Below, one piece after another: positions 1 through 7,662 of a stretch of DNA of 17,502 bases (the stretch's first letter is position 1; each line of letters starts with the position of its first letter). The notes beneath the pieces were generated by a model, which ran no database searches, was not told the DNA's origin, and saw only the letters and a list, made by a program, of their open reading frames with translations. The stretch is from contig CAJTTN010000017.1 of assembly GCA_910579215.1 (NCBI GenBank), positions 1-17,502 on the forward strand, in the 5' to 3' direction. Both the position numbers and the translations under genes were made by a program. This DNA is from an uncultured Anaeroplasmataceae bacterium (GTDB lineage Bacteria > Bacillota_I > Bacilli_A > Acholeplasmatales > Anaeroplasmataceae).

Positions 1-143
1 CATCTATGGCAAAGTCTTGGAATTTCATCATTCAAATATAGTTCAATATGATGGTTTCCTTTATCGTCGTAGTAATCAAAAGACTTATAATTATCTATAA
101 GTTCATATTTCAAATTTAATAATTTTATGATATCATAATTCAT
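1..143 (-). CDS. Probable transposase N-terminus (ISL3-like), cut by window edge
   Basis: Reading leftwards from an ATG at 143, about 47 codons stay open to the window edge. The peptide starts MNYDIIKLLNLKYELIDNY and ends in PRLCHR. A short N-terminal lead followed by a Cys near residue 46 is the layout of the zinc-finger N-terminus of ISL3-type transposases, but too little is present to prove it. An AAAGGA ribosome binding site lies about 8 nt upstream of the ATG. A 9-bp inverted repeat in the leader can cover part of that site (see 145-205). The frame was found by reading the minus strand directly. Family assignment is tentative; that the frame is coding is more likely than not. Confidence 0.45.
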   Translation of the reverse strand, partial: MNYDIIKLLNLKYELIDNYKSFDYYDDKGNHHIELYLNDEIPRLCHR

Positions 144-144
144 A

Positions 145-205
145 GTAAGTTCCTTTCTTTTATTATTGATTTCGCGATTAAAGTATAACATAGATTGGAA
201 CTTAC
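145..205 (-). repeat. Inverted repeat in leader of the transposase-like gene
   Basis: GTAAGTTCC at 145-153 and its exact complement GGAACTTAC at 197-205 are separated by 43 nt. In a minus-strand transcript the arm nearest the gene overlaps the GGA of the ribosome binding site, so pairing would hide it. Several IS elements limit transposase translation from readthrough transcripts in this way. That role here is inference. Confidence 0.35.
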
Positions 206-221
206 GTTATAAAAAAATAGG

Positions 222-252
222 AGGATGGTCTATAAATAATACCATCCTTTTT
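222..252. terminator. Rho-independent terminator-like hairpin
   Basis: AGGATGGT (222-229) pairs perfectly with ACCATCCT (241-248) over an 11-nt loop and runs into five T on the plus strand. An A-run at 211-217 on the other side could make it work in both directions. No plus-strand gene is visible upstream, so it may belong to an IS end or to a lost gene. The rest of 254-343 holds nothing I recognise. Confidence 0.5.
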
Positions 253-502
253 ACATACCCATTATTTTGTTGTGACATACATCTTTATTCATTGTTCATT
301 ACATACTATTTATTTTATTGTCTTTATGAACATACATGATTAATTAATATATCCATATAACTCAAAATTTGGTATTAAAACTAGCCGTAAATATGATATT
401 GAGTATAGAATTAGATATTATTATTCATACGATTCCGTAAATGAACGCTATGTAGCCAATGCAGTTCAAATACCTATGATGTTTATTCAAGAGGGAGAAA
501 AT

Positions 503-682
503 ATGTGTTCATTCTCATCTGATATGTTAAAGGATAACAACTTAGATGTATCAGTTTCGTTATCTCCAACTTATTTGAATAAGATTTTAGATGATAATGA
601 TACCTTGATTGAAATATTTATTAAAAATAAGGATACTGTGTCATCAGAATCAATTATTGCCTATCTAGAACGATGTGAATAA
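503..682 (+). CDS. Small hypothetical protein, possibly the 3' remnant of a larger gene
   Basis: I do not recognise this protein. The start at 503 is chosen because GAGGGAG lies 6 nt upstream. It gives an acidic peptide of 59 residues beginning MCSFSSDML and ending AYLERCE, with no signal peptide or membrane segment. The same frame is open back to 344, just after a stop at 341, without a good start codon. It reads tyrosine-rich, protein-like sequence (KYDIEYRIRYYYSY... VQIPMMFIQEG). ATGs at 476 and 479 also exist but have no clear ribosome binding site. The upstream open stretch suggests either decay of a longer gene whose 5' part was lost near the neighbouring IS-like debris, or chance. A good terminator directly follows, so the 3' end looks genuine. 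Confidence 0.4.
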   Translation: MCSFSSDMLKDNNLDVSVSLSPTYLNKILDDNDTLIEIFIKNKDTVSSESIIAYLERCE

Positions 683-690
683 TCTTAAGG

Positions 691-722
691 GTCCATTAGC
701 TTTATGGTTAATGGACTTATTT
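691..722 (+). terminator. Rho-independent terminator after the 503-682 frame
   Basis: GTCCATTA (691-698) pairs with TAATGGAC (709-716) over a 10-nt loop, followed by a T-rich tail. It starts 8 nt after the stop codon. Confidence 0.65.
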
Positions 723-827
723 TCAATTTAAGATGGATATTGCCGTATTACAAGCTTTCTATTAGAAAAGCTTAGTTTCTTAAAAGTTCTTGATTTTTTG
801 CTCGAAATATAAATAAAAAAGATTAAC

Positions 828-856
828 TTGATGCAGTATATTTCCTATGTTATAAT
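828..856 (+). promoter_or_regulatory. Sigma-A-type promoter of the TfoX-domain gene
   Basis: TTGATG (828-833), a 17-nt spacer and a perfect TATAAT (851-856), 25 nt before the gene's ATG. The in-frame TTG at 828 is therefore the -35 box and not a start codon. Confidence 0.75.
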
Positions 857-881
857 AAAGTTAAATGATAGGAGAATATTT

Positions 882-1187
882 ATGGCGACATCAAAAGAAT
901 TCAGGGATTATGTTGTTGAACAGTTAAGTGATTTAGGTAATATTACATGTAGACCTATGATGGGTGAATATCTCCTTTACTATAAAGATATATTATTTGG
1001 AGGGATTTATGATGAGAGGGTACTTGTCAAGAATGTTCCTTCTAATCAATGCTTTGATATGTCATTGGAAATTCCTTATACTGGGGCAAAGCCTATGTAT
1101 ATGATTGATGAAATAGAAAATAAAGAATACATATATCAAATAATTTTGGCCACATGTAAAAGTTTAAAGCCTAAAGAGAAAAAATGA
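882..1187 (+). CDS. TfoX N-terminal-domain protein
   Basis: A 101-residue single-domain protein. The family signature is plain: CRPMMGEYLLYYKDILFGG followed by IYDERVLVKNV, then an aromatic/hydrophobic C-terminal part and a lysine-rich tail (KSLKPKEKK). TfoX is a competence regulator in Gammaproteobacteria, but stand-alone N-terminal-domain proteins are common in Bacillota and their function there is not established, so no role is claimed. The start at 882 follows AGGAGA with 8 nt spacing and lies 25 nt after a clear promoter. The longer reading from 828 would begin inside the -35 box. The stop codon sits in the loop of the following terminator, so this is a single-gene transcription unit. 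Confidence 0.85.
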   Translation: MATSKEFRDYVVEQLSDLGNITCRPMMGEYLLYYKDILFGGIYDERVLVKNVPSNQCFDMSLEIPYTGAKPMYMIDEIENKEYIYQIILATCKSLKPKEKK

Positions 1188-1203
1188 TTTTTCTCTTTTT
1201 TTT
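1173..1203 (+). terminator. Terminator of the TfoX-domain gene
   Basis: An 11-bp hairpin, AAAGAGAAAAA (1173-1183) with TTTTTCTCTTT (1188-1198), has a 4-nt loop and continues into T to 1203. The TGA stop of the gene lies at the loop, so the stem is built partly from the last codons. Confidence 0.75.
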
Positions 1204-1266
1204 GAAATTTTCCGTCTTAAAATGCTTATATTTCCTATAAAATCATGGAAAGAAAGTAAAACAACA

Positions 1267-1295
1267 TTGACATTTATGTAAGAATTTGATATAAC
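1267..1295 (+). promoter_or_regulatory. Sigma-A promoter of the DegV-family gene
   Basis: Consensus TTGACA (1267-1272), a 17-nt spacer and TATAAC (1290-1295). The predicted leader of about 75 nt to the ATG at 1375 has no obvious riboswitch or attenuator fold. Confidence 0.75.
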
Positions 1296-1374
1296 TTGTA
1301 ACATAGAATTAAAAAGAATGTAGTTTAAATTAGACATATATTTAAGCTATATATAAAATAAAGAGGGATAAATT

Positions 1375-2265
1375 ATGAAGGTTGCAATTGTATCTGATAG
1401 TAATAGTGGTATTACCCAAGCTGAAGCAAAAGAACTTGGAATTCATATAGTTCCTATGCCTTTTACTATAGAGGGCGAGGAGTATTTTGAGGACATAAAC
1501 TTATCACAAGAAAGTTTTTATAATAAGCTTTTACAAGATGTATCAGTCTCCACTTCTCAACCATCAATAGGTTTAGTAATGTCTCTTTGGGATGATTTAT
1601 TAAAGGAATTTGATCAAATAGTTTATATTCCTATGTCAAGTGGATTATCAGAATCCTGTGCAAGCGCATTACGTGTTGCAGAAGTAGATTATAAGGGCAA
1701 GGTTTTCGTAGTAGATAATCAAAGAATTTCTGTAACGCAAAAACAATCTGTTTTAGACGCAATAGAGCTTGCTAATAAGGGGTATAATGGACAGGAAATA
1801 CATGACATCCTAATGAAGGTTAAAATGCATTCAGATATTTATATCATGGTAGATACTTTAAAGTATTTAAGAAAAGGTGGTCGAATTACTCCTGCAGCTG
1901 CTGCAGTAGGTGGACTACTAAAAATTAAACCGGTCTTACGTATTTTTGGAGAAAAATTAGATAAGTATCGTATGATGAATCGAACATTAGAAAATGCTAA
2001 GCGTATAATGATTGAAGCAGCTAAAAATAGTATAGAAGGATTTTTAAAGGATATAGATGGAAGAACAGATAATGTTCATTTATCTGTAGCTTATACTGGT
2101 ACAGATAATAGTGTTGCATTAGAGTTTGTGGAGCTTGTTAAAAAGGAATTTAAAGTAGAAAATGTTGTATGTAATCCTTTATCCTTATCTGTTTCCTGCC
2201 ATATAGGAGATGGAGCATTAGCGATTGCTATGTCAAAGGCGCTATCAGAGGAATTATTAAAATAG
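1375..2265 (+). CDS. DegV family fatty-acid-binding protein
   Basis: At 296 residues this is full length for the DegV family (about 280-290). Family marks in order are the N-terminal VAIVSDSNSGI strand-loop with Asp8, TSQPS at residues 60-64, SSGLS at 88-92, and DTLKYLRKGGRI near 159-170 in the second domain. The Ser/Thr loops contact the carboxylate of a bound fatty acid in DegV structures. Related FakB proteins present fatty acids to the kinase FakA for phospholipid synthesis. No fakA-like kinase is in this window, so FakB function is not claimed. GAGGG lies 6 nt before the ATG. The gene has its own promoter and terminator and is monocistronic. It is cytosolic, with no signal peptide. Confidence 0.93.
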   Translation: MKVAIVSDSNSGITQAEAKELGIHIVPMPFTIEGEEYFEDINLSQESFYNKLLQDVSVSTSQPSIGLVMSLWDDLLKEFDQIVYIPMSSGLSESCASALRVAEVDYKGKVFVVDNQRISVTQKQSVLDAIELANKGYNGQEIHDILMKVKMHSDIYIMVDTLKYLRKGGRITPAAAAVGGLLKIKPVLRIFGEKLDKYRMMNRTLENAKRIMIEAAKNSIEGFLKDIDGRTDNVHLSVAYTGTDNSVALEFVELVKKEFKVENVVCNPLSLSVSCHIGDGALAIAMSKALSEELLK

Positions 2266-2286
2266 CCGTTAAACGGCTGTTTTTTT
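2264..2286 (+). terminator. Terminator of the DegV-family gene
   Basis: AGCCGTT and AACGGCT form a GC-rich stem at 2264-2278 followed by GTTTTTTT. It overlaps the TAG stop codon. Confidence 0.85.
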
Positions 2287-2305
2287 ATCTTAACTGTTGT
2301 TTTTA

Positions 2306-2334
2306 TTGTTAAAATTACCAAAATATAGTATAAT
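2306..2334 (+). promoter_or_regulatory. Sigma-A promoter of the ktr operon
   Basis: TTGTTA (2306-2311), a 17-nt spacer and TATAAT (2329-2334), 19 nt before the ATG of the potassium channel gene. The short leader leaves no room for a c-di-AMP (ydaO-type) riboswitch. Confidence 0.75.
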
Positions 2335-2353
2335 AAGACAAGTGAGGGATTAT

Positions 2354-3673
2354 ATGATAAAGAAAAGAAAAATAAAAGTACATCCTTATGTATTTATCAT
2401 CTTAACATTTTTATCGGTAATTTTGCTTGGCACAATATGTTTTATGCTTCCTTGGGCTGTGACAGATGGAAAGCATTTAAGTTTTATAGATGCATTATTT
2501 ATGGCAACATCAAGTGTATGTGTTACAGGATTATCTGTTATTACCCCTGCCGTTAAATTTAGTCTTTTTGGGAAAATAATTATGGCAGTATTAATGGAAA
2601 TTGGGGGGCTATCCTTTTTAACTATTGCAGTTTGCTTTTTTGCTATTTTGGGAGGAAAAATAGGAATAGGTAACCGTTATTTGTTAAGAGAGGCTTTAAA
2701 TCAAAACTCCTTAGCTGGGATTGTACATCTTGTAAAGAGAATTATTCTAATCTCCTTTGTCATCCAAATGATTGGAGTAGTATTAAATTTTATCGCTTTA
2801 TTTGCCTATTATGATTATAATTTTTTAAAGACCTTTGGAGTTGCTATATTTCATTCTATAGCCTCTTTCAATAATGCTGGATTTGACATTTTTGGGAATC
2901 AAAGCATGATTCCGTTTAAGGATAATATATTATTAAACATATCTACGATGAGTTTAATAATAAGTGGAGGATTAGGCTTTATTGTTATTAATGAACTGGT
3001 AAGTAAGCATAGCTTGAAAAAGCTATCTATTCATAGTAAAATAGTATTAGTAATGACCTTTGTTTTAATACTTATAGGAATGCTAATATTTAAGTTTTCA
3101 ATGTATGATGAAATTAGTTGGTTACAAGCTTTGTTTACCTCTGTTACCTGTAGAACGGCGGGTTTTACAAGTATTCCATTAGAACATATTCCGCCAAGTG
3201 CTTATATTATGTGTATTGTTTTAATGTTTATTGGTGCATCCCCATGCTCGACAGGTGGTGGTGTAAAGACAACAACTATATTTGTTATAATGCTGACTTT
3301 TTTCTACTATGCTCAGGGGAAAAAGCCGAGAATTTTTCATAGAAGAATTTCAGATAACTCTATTTTTAAAGCTTTTGTATTATTTGGTATAACGGTTATT
3401 ATTATGATATTAGGAACAATGCTAATCGGATTTAGTCAGCCTAAGCTTGGGCTAGATAAAATATTATATGAGGTTGTTTCCGGATTTTCTACTACAGGAC
3501 TATCCATGGGAATAACACCTATTTTAAATAGCTTTAGCAAGGCTGTACTTTGTTTTATGATGTTTTTTGGAAGGCTAGGACCTTTAACAATTATTGGAGT
3601 AGTAAATCATAACTGGATGACAGAATCAAAGGAAAAGATTCAGTATGTGGAAGAAAGGATTATTGTAGGATGA
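2354..3673 (+). CDS. ktrB: KtrB/TrkH-family potassium uptake channel subunit
   Basis: A 439-residue integral membrane protein with the four M1-P-M2 repeats of the Trk/Ktr/HKT superfamily. The four selectivity-filter loops are visible: TSSVCVTGL (52-60), SFNNAGFD (171-178), TCRTAGFT (265-272) and GFSTTGLS (377-384), each with its filter glycine. GASPCSTGGGVKTTT (294-308) matches the intramembrane gating loop, and GRLGP (406-410) carries the conserved arginine of the last helix. The length fits KtrB (about 440-450) better than proteobacterial TrkH. The start at 2354 follows GTGAGGGA; an upstream TTG at 2297 lies before the promoter and is rejected. The stop overlaps the start of ktrA (ATGA), so the two subunits are translationally coupled. 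Predicted role: K+ import driven with Na+ or membrane potential. Confidence 0.93.
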   Translation: MIKKRKIKVHPYVFIILTFLSVILLGTICFMLPWAVTDGKHLSFIDALFMATSSVCVTGLSVITPAVKFSLFGKIIMAVLMEIGGLSFLTIAVCFFAILGGKIGIGNRYLLREALNQNSLAGIVHLVKRIILISFVIQMIGVVLNFIALFAYYDYNFLKTFGVAIFHSIASFNNAGFDIFGNQSMIPFKDNILLNISTMSLIISGGLGFIVINELVSKHSLKKLSIHSKIVLVMTFVLILIGMLIFKFSMYDEISWLQALFTSVTCRTAGFTSIPLEHIPPSAYIMCIVLMFIGASPCSTGGGVKTTTIFVIMLTFFYYAQGKKPRIFHRRISDNSIFKAFVLFGITVIIMILGTMLIGFSQPKLGLDKILYEVVSGFSTTGLSMGITPILNSFSKAVLCFMMFFGRLGPLTIIGVVNHNWMTESKEKIQYVEERIIVG

Positions 3674-4335
3674 AGAAGAGTTTTATTGTCATAGGATTAG
3701 GTCGCTTTGGGTCATCTGTGGCTAGGGCGCTTTCAAATATGAATTGTGATATATTAGGTATGGATATTTCTGAGGAATGTGTTACGGATTTGGCTAGAGA
3801 TATTGAACATTGCGTAATAGCAGATTCAACTAAAATTGCCACTCTTAAAGAACTTGGTGTTGCATCAATTGATCATGCAGTAGTAGCAATTGGTAATGAT
3901 TTGGAAGCATCTATTTTAACAACAATGAATTTAAAAACCCTAGGTGTTAAAAATATCACAGTAAGAAGTGATTCTTTGGGTTATCATGAAATTTTTGAAC
4001 GTTTAGGAGCAACTGAAGTAATCGTTCCAGAAGAGTCTTCAGCAATTTCTCTTGCCAACCAAATTGCAAGTGATGCTATTTTGGATTATTATTCTATTGA
4101 TAGTGATTTTGCTATCGTACAAATACAGGTTGGCCCTAAATTCCGTGCCCAAACTTTGATTGAATTGAATTTGCGTAACAAATTTGATGTTAATATAGTT
4201 GGAATTATCCATGAGGATAAATTTTATATTCCTCGAGGAACAGATTCACTTATGCCGTCAGACATTATGGTATTAGTAGGAACCAAACAGAAGATAAGAA
4301 AAGTTGATGCATTTATAAATCAAGAAACAAAATAG
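3670..4335 (+). CDS. ktrA: KtrA/TrkA-family RCK gating subunit
   Basis: A cytosolic protein of 221 residues, the length of single-RCK KtrA (about 220) and not of the double TrkA. RCK_N comes first, with the Rossmann motif GLGRFG (residues 9-14) and an acidic residue at the end of strand 2 (Asp32) that favours NAD(H)/ATP-type ligands. RCK_C spans about 135-219. KtrA forms an octameric ring that gates KtrB. In Bacillota the RCK_C domain of KtrA is a known c-di-AMP target, which is family knowledge and not something shown by this sequence. The ATG overlaps the ktrB stop, and an AAAGGAT about 10 nt upstream serves as ribosome binding site. Confidence 0.93.
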   Translation: MKKSFIVIGLGRFGSSVARALSNMNCDILGMDISEECVTDLARDIEHCVIADSTKIATLKELGVASIDHAVVAIGNDLEASILTTMNLKTLGVKNITVRSDSLGYHEIFERLGATEVIVPEESSAISLANQIASDAILDYYSIDSDFAIVQIQVGPKFRAQTLIELNLRNKFDVNIVGIIHEDKFYIPRGTDSLMPSDIMVLVGTKQKIRKVDAFINQETK

Positions 4336-4344
4336 GTGATTGCT

Positions 4345-5256
4345 ATGCGAGCTTTAGTTGTTTACAATGTTTATAGTGGCAAAAGTAAGATTGTAAAGCA
4401 CATAGATTATATTTGCCAAAAGTTGAAAAGTAAATATGAAATTGTGGAAACCTTTGCCTCTGTAGGGCCGAATTCAATTAGAGATTATGTAGTACAAAAT
4501 GCAGGTGATTATGATTTAGTAGTTGCTTCAGGTGGAGATGGTTCTATAAATGAAGTGATTAATGGATTGATGATGATTAAAAATCGACCAACTTTAGCCT
4601 ATGTCCCTACAGGAACGTGTAATGATACTGGCAAGACGTTAGGGTTAAAGAAAAACCTGAAGAAAACATTGCGTATAATTTTGATGGAGAATAAAACCTT
4701 ATTAGATGTGAATCGTATCAATGGTCAGTATTTCATCTATGGATTAGCTGCAGGTAATTTAACAGATGTTAGTTATGCAGCGAGCTATAAAGTGAAAAAA
4801 CGCTTTGGAAAGTTTGCATATTATTTTGAAACTGTTAAATCCTTTAGCAAAGACAGATCAATTCATATAGAAATTCAAACAGAAAACAGGACAATTACAG
4901 GAAAATTCTTCTTATTTTTAGCAACAAATTCACGCTATTTAGCCTCTATAAAGCTACATAGAAAGAAAAGAATCTATTTAAATGAAGGCAAGCTATATGT
5001 TACCTTGATTCGTAAAACGAATCGGTTGATTAATGCTATTGATTTTGCTTTATTTATGCTATTGGGGGAAAGATATAAGCATAATATAGAACACTTTGAA
5101 GCTAGCAATATGGTAATTACCTCTAAGAGAGCAATTCCTTATAATACAGATGGAGAAAGCCTTCCCAAATTAAGTAGAATTGAAGTGACTGTTATTCCTG
5201 AACAAATTGAAATGATAGTTTCAAAAAGAGTTTTAAAACGACATTTTAATAAATAA
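4345..5256 (+). CDS. Diacylglycerol kinase-family lipid kinase (DgkB/YegS-like)
   Basis: At 303 residues this is the usual length for DagK/YegS/BmrU proteins. The nucleotide-binding glycine loop GGDGSINEVING (63-74) and the second loop PTGTCND (88-94) are intact. The C-terminal part carries YNTDGESL, matching the conserved DGE element of the family. Predicted reaction: ATP-dependent phosphorylation of diacylglycerol or a related lipid at the inner face of the membrane. The start at 4345 follows GGTGAT with about 5 nt spacing; the GTG at 4336 belongs to that ribosome binding site. It lies 9 nt after ktrA, so it is in the same transcript. No terminator separates it from the germination genes. 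The exact lipid substrate cannot be read from sequence. Confidence 0.88.
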   Translation: MRALVVYNVYSGKSKIVKHIDYICQKLKSKYEIVETFASVGPNSIRDYVVQNAGDYDLVVASGGDGSINEVINGLMMIKNRPTLAYVPTGTCNDTGKTLGLKKNLKKTLRIILMENKTLLDVNRINGQYFIYGLAAGNLTDVSYAASYKVKKRFGKFAYYFETVKSFSKDRSIHIEIQTENRTITGKFFLFLATNSRYLASIKLHRKKRIYLNEGKLYVTLIRKTNRLINAIDFALFMLLGERYKHNIEHFEASNMVITSKRAIPYNTDGESLPKLSRIEVTVIPEQIEMIVSKRVLKRHFNK

Positions 5257-5280
5257 AAAAGACTTATTCTAGACATACTA
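5251..5280 (+). promoter_or_regulatory. Possible sporulation (sigma-G/F-type) promoter before the ger operon
   Basis: CATACTA (5274-5280) fits the CATnnTA -10 of forespore sigma factors, with AAATA (5251-5255) as a partial GnATA-like -35 at 18-nt spacing. GerA-type operons are sigma-G regulated in Bacillus. Weak points: the -35 lacks the G, the region is AT-rich, and the predicted start would fall at the edge of the ribosome binding site. No sigma-A promoter is seen in the 38-nt gap. Confidence 0.3.
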
Positions 5281-5294
5281 TAAGTGGTGATCTT

Positions 5295-6305
5295 ATGACC
5301 AAATTATCTAGAGTAAGTTTTTTTTTATTTGTAACAATATTTAATTATCTTTGGCTAAGAATTGTTATGTTTCAATATTTCTATAACGAATATGGTAGTA
5401 TGGGTTTATATTATACCGTAATTATAGGAATCGCAATGCTATTAATTTTTGTTTTTTTACCAAAAAAATTATTACACTATGCTTATGAAGATGCCTTTAA
5501 AAAATCTTATTTTAAGTATTTTTACTTTGCAATAAAGATTTTAGAAACAATTTTTGGTCTTAGTTTTTGTGTATACTTGTTATCTAAAATTTTTATACCT
5601 ACAGGAAACTTTTATATCATGATGGGTTTAATGCTTATGGCCTCAGTTCTTTTATCTTATTATAAGCCTAAGGATGTAATAGAAGTTTCTACTTTATTTA
5701 TAATATTAGGATATGCAATTCTAGGATTGACACTTTTTTTTCAACCAAATTTAGATGCTAAGGTTTTTTTGCCATTAAAGGAAACAAGCTTTTGGGCATT
5801 ACCTTTTTTTGCTCTCATGTTTTTTGGAGATAATTTAACCTTTATTTTATATAAAAAGGATGTCTCTTTTTCAAAAACAAATTTCATAATGGCTATTTTA
5901 ACATCAATCATATTTTTTGGAATCGAATATTTTATATTTATTGGTAATGTAGGAGACACCTATCTTAAGGGGATAAATTGGGTAGGCTTTATAAGTCTAT
6001 CCATTGAACCTATAACGAGATATTTAGGAAATTTTGATTTTGCATATATTTTTTATATTATGATATGCTGTATATTTAAGTATGGCTTTAATCTCAGTAT
6101 TATACGCAATAATATCTCAATGAATCATAAGCTGATGACAGGGATATTAGCAGTAACCTTATTTGCTATGGGGTGTGTTTGCTATATCTTTATTCCTATG
6201 AAAGATTTATATTTTAAAGTAATTGCTTGCTTGCTAATGCTAAGTGCAATTATTGTATTTTGGTATGTAAAGGAGTGTTACCATGCTAGAAAAACTGAAG
6301 AATAA
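5295..6305 (+). CDS. gerAB: GerAB-family spore germination permease subunit
   Basis: A 336-residue hydrophobic protein with about ten membrane-spanning stretches over its whole length and only short basic loops. This matches the APC-superfamily B subunit of GerA-type germinant receptors (about 360 residues). The B subunit holds the germinant pocket in the spore inner membrane. The family call rests on topology, size and, decisively, on the two following genes, which are clear A and C subunits. GGTGATC lies just before the ATG. It is the first gene of the operon, unlike the A-B-C order of Bacillus gerA. Its last 23 nt overlap the A-subunit gene, so the two are coupled. It is slightly shorter than Bacillus homologues and divergent. 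The germinant cannot be predicted. Confidence 0.8.
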   Translation: MTKLSRVSFFLFVTIFNYLWLRIVMFQYFYNEYGSMGLYYTVIIGIAMLLIFVFLPKKLLHYAYEDAFKKSYFKYFYFAIKILETIFGLSFCVYLLSKIFIPTGNFYIMMGLMLMASVLLSYYKPKDVIEVSTLFIILGYAILGLTLFFQPNLDAKVFLPLKETSFWALPFFALMFFGDNLTFILYKKDVSFSKTNFIMAILTSIIFFGIEYFIFIGNVGDTYLKGINWVGFISLSIEPITRYLGNFDFAYIFYIMICCIFKYGFNLSIIRNNISMNHKLMTGILAVTLFAMGCVCYIFIPMKDLYFKVIACLLMLSAIIVFWYVKECYHARKTEE

Positions 6306-7662
6306 TGCAGATGTAATTTTTAAAAAAACAAAAGCTAATTGTTCAATTTATTATCAAGAACATTTATGTAATATTTTAGAATTTATGAAGGATTTCTATC
6401 CTAGATTAGTTGAGGATTTAGATAGTGACATAGATGAAATATTGCCAGGTATATGTAAAAAATTAGAAGCAGATGAAAATGCAATCATTCAATTCATTTT
6501 TTGTGGTTTATTAATTTGTGAAAGAAAAAAGCAGTTTTATGTTATAGATCTTTCAAAAGCACCATCTCGACCCACGGGAGATTCTATTGCTGAGCCAGAC
6601 AATGTCTTTGGCTCTAGAGATGGATTTGTTGAAAATTTTAAAGAAAATATAGCCTTAATACGAACAAGGGTAAAGGACGATAAGTTAAAGATTGATACAA
6701 TTAATGTAGGTAGAAGAAGTAAAACAATTTTATCCTTATTATCTATTGAGGACATACACAACGAGGAAATGAAAAAGCATATCATTCAGGAATTAGAGAA
6801 AATTGATATAGATGCAATAATTTGTATAGAAGATGTTATGTCATATTTTCAAAATAAGCATTTATTTCCTACCTTTCATTATGTAGGAACTCCAGATACT
6901 GCATGTAGAAGATTATATAATGGTGAATTTGTTTTAGTCATTGATCGAATTTGTATTGTGATTTGCTTACCCACAACCTTAGCTTACACCTCAAGACTTA
7001 AGATTGATGCCTTGAACATGCCTCTATTTTCCTTTTTTGAGCGTTGGTTTATTATTTTATCCGCTGTATTATCCATATTCTTTTGTGGTCTCTTGGTCGC
7101 TTTTTCTGGAATACAAATGGATAGCCTATCCTTAACGGTTTTATCTACATTAAAAATATCCCAAACAGGAATATATTTACCTATTTTTCTAGAAATACTT
7201 ATAGTTTTAGGGATGTTTGAGCTATATTATTTAATTGGTTTTCGACAAAATAAAGTTACGGTATCCTCTACAATCGTTTTGATAGGTGGTTTAATTGTTG
7301 GTCAAAATTTAATTTCTTCAGGAATCGCTGGAGTATTTATTATGACAGCAACTGCAATATGCTTCCTATTATCCTTTGTTGTAAGCTCTAATGTTACAAA
7401 TATTATTTCTATAAGTCTAGCTAGGGTACTAATTTTAATATCTTCCTTATTTTATGGATTATTTGGTATTGTAATCGCAAGTATCTTTTTAGCTTGTTAT
7501 TTATACAATCAAAAGACCTTAGGAGTTCGTTATTTTTATCCTTTTTTACCGTTTAATTTAAAAGGGATTCATAAATTCTTTTTAGCTTCATCTAATCTAA
7601 AATTAGATGAAAGAGATAAACCGTTAAAAATAAATAATAAGATAAGGAGAAAATTACAATGA
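6283..7662 (+). CDS. gerAA: GerAA-family spore germination receptor subunit
   Basis: At 459 residues this has the usual size. The soluble N-terminal part runs to about residue 245 and contains EPDNVFGSRDGFVEN (104-118) and LIRTRV, corresponding to the conserved EPxxExxxRGPRxGFxE block, then INVGRRSKT (140-148). The C-terminal half has about five membrane segments including GGLIVGQNLISSGI. Two family positions differ: GSRDGF replaces the usual GPREGF, and the normally proline-containing LRLP turn reads IGFRQNK. A subunits oligomerise in the spore inner membrane and are proposed to form an ion channel that opens on germinant binding. AAGGAG lies 7 nt before the ATG. Overlap with the B gene upstream and ATGA overlap with the C gene downstream show one tightly coupled operon. 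Confidence 0.92.
   Translation: MLEKLKNNADVIFKKTKANCSIYYQEHLCNILEFMKDFYPRLVEDLDSDIDEILPGICKKLEADENAIIQFIFCGLLICERKKQFYVIDLSKAPSRPTGDSIAEPDNVFGSRDGFVENFKENIALIRTRVKDDKLKIDTINVGRRSKTILSLLSIEDIHNEEMKKHIIQELEKIDIDAIICIEDVMSYFQNKHLFPTFHYVGTPDTACRRLYNGEFVLVIDRICIVICLPTTLAYTSRLKIDALNMPLFSFFERWFIILSAVLSIFFCGLLVAFSGIQMDSLSLTVLSTLKISQTGIYLPIFLEILIVLGMFELYYLIGFRQNKVTVSSTIVLIGGLIVGQNLISSGIAGVFIMTATAICFLLSFVVSSNVTNIISISLARVLILISSLFYGLFGIVIASIFLACYLYNQKTLGVRYFYPFLPFNLKGIHKFFLASSNLKLDERDKPLKINNKIRRKLQ

Noticed and set aside
752..773. Inverted repeat AAGCTTTCT/AGAAAAGCTT as a terminator
   Set aside because: The stem has a bulge, no T-run follows, and a proper terminator already lies at 691-722.
828..881. 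N-terminal extension of the TfoX-domain gene from TTG at 828
   Set aside because: The TTG is the -35 box of a good promoter whose -10 is at 851-856; the ATG at 882 has the ribosome binding site.
2091..2321. Minus-strand frame over the end of the DegV gene
   Set aside because: Antisense shadow that crosses the terminator; no start signals.
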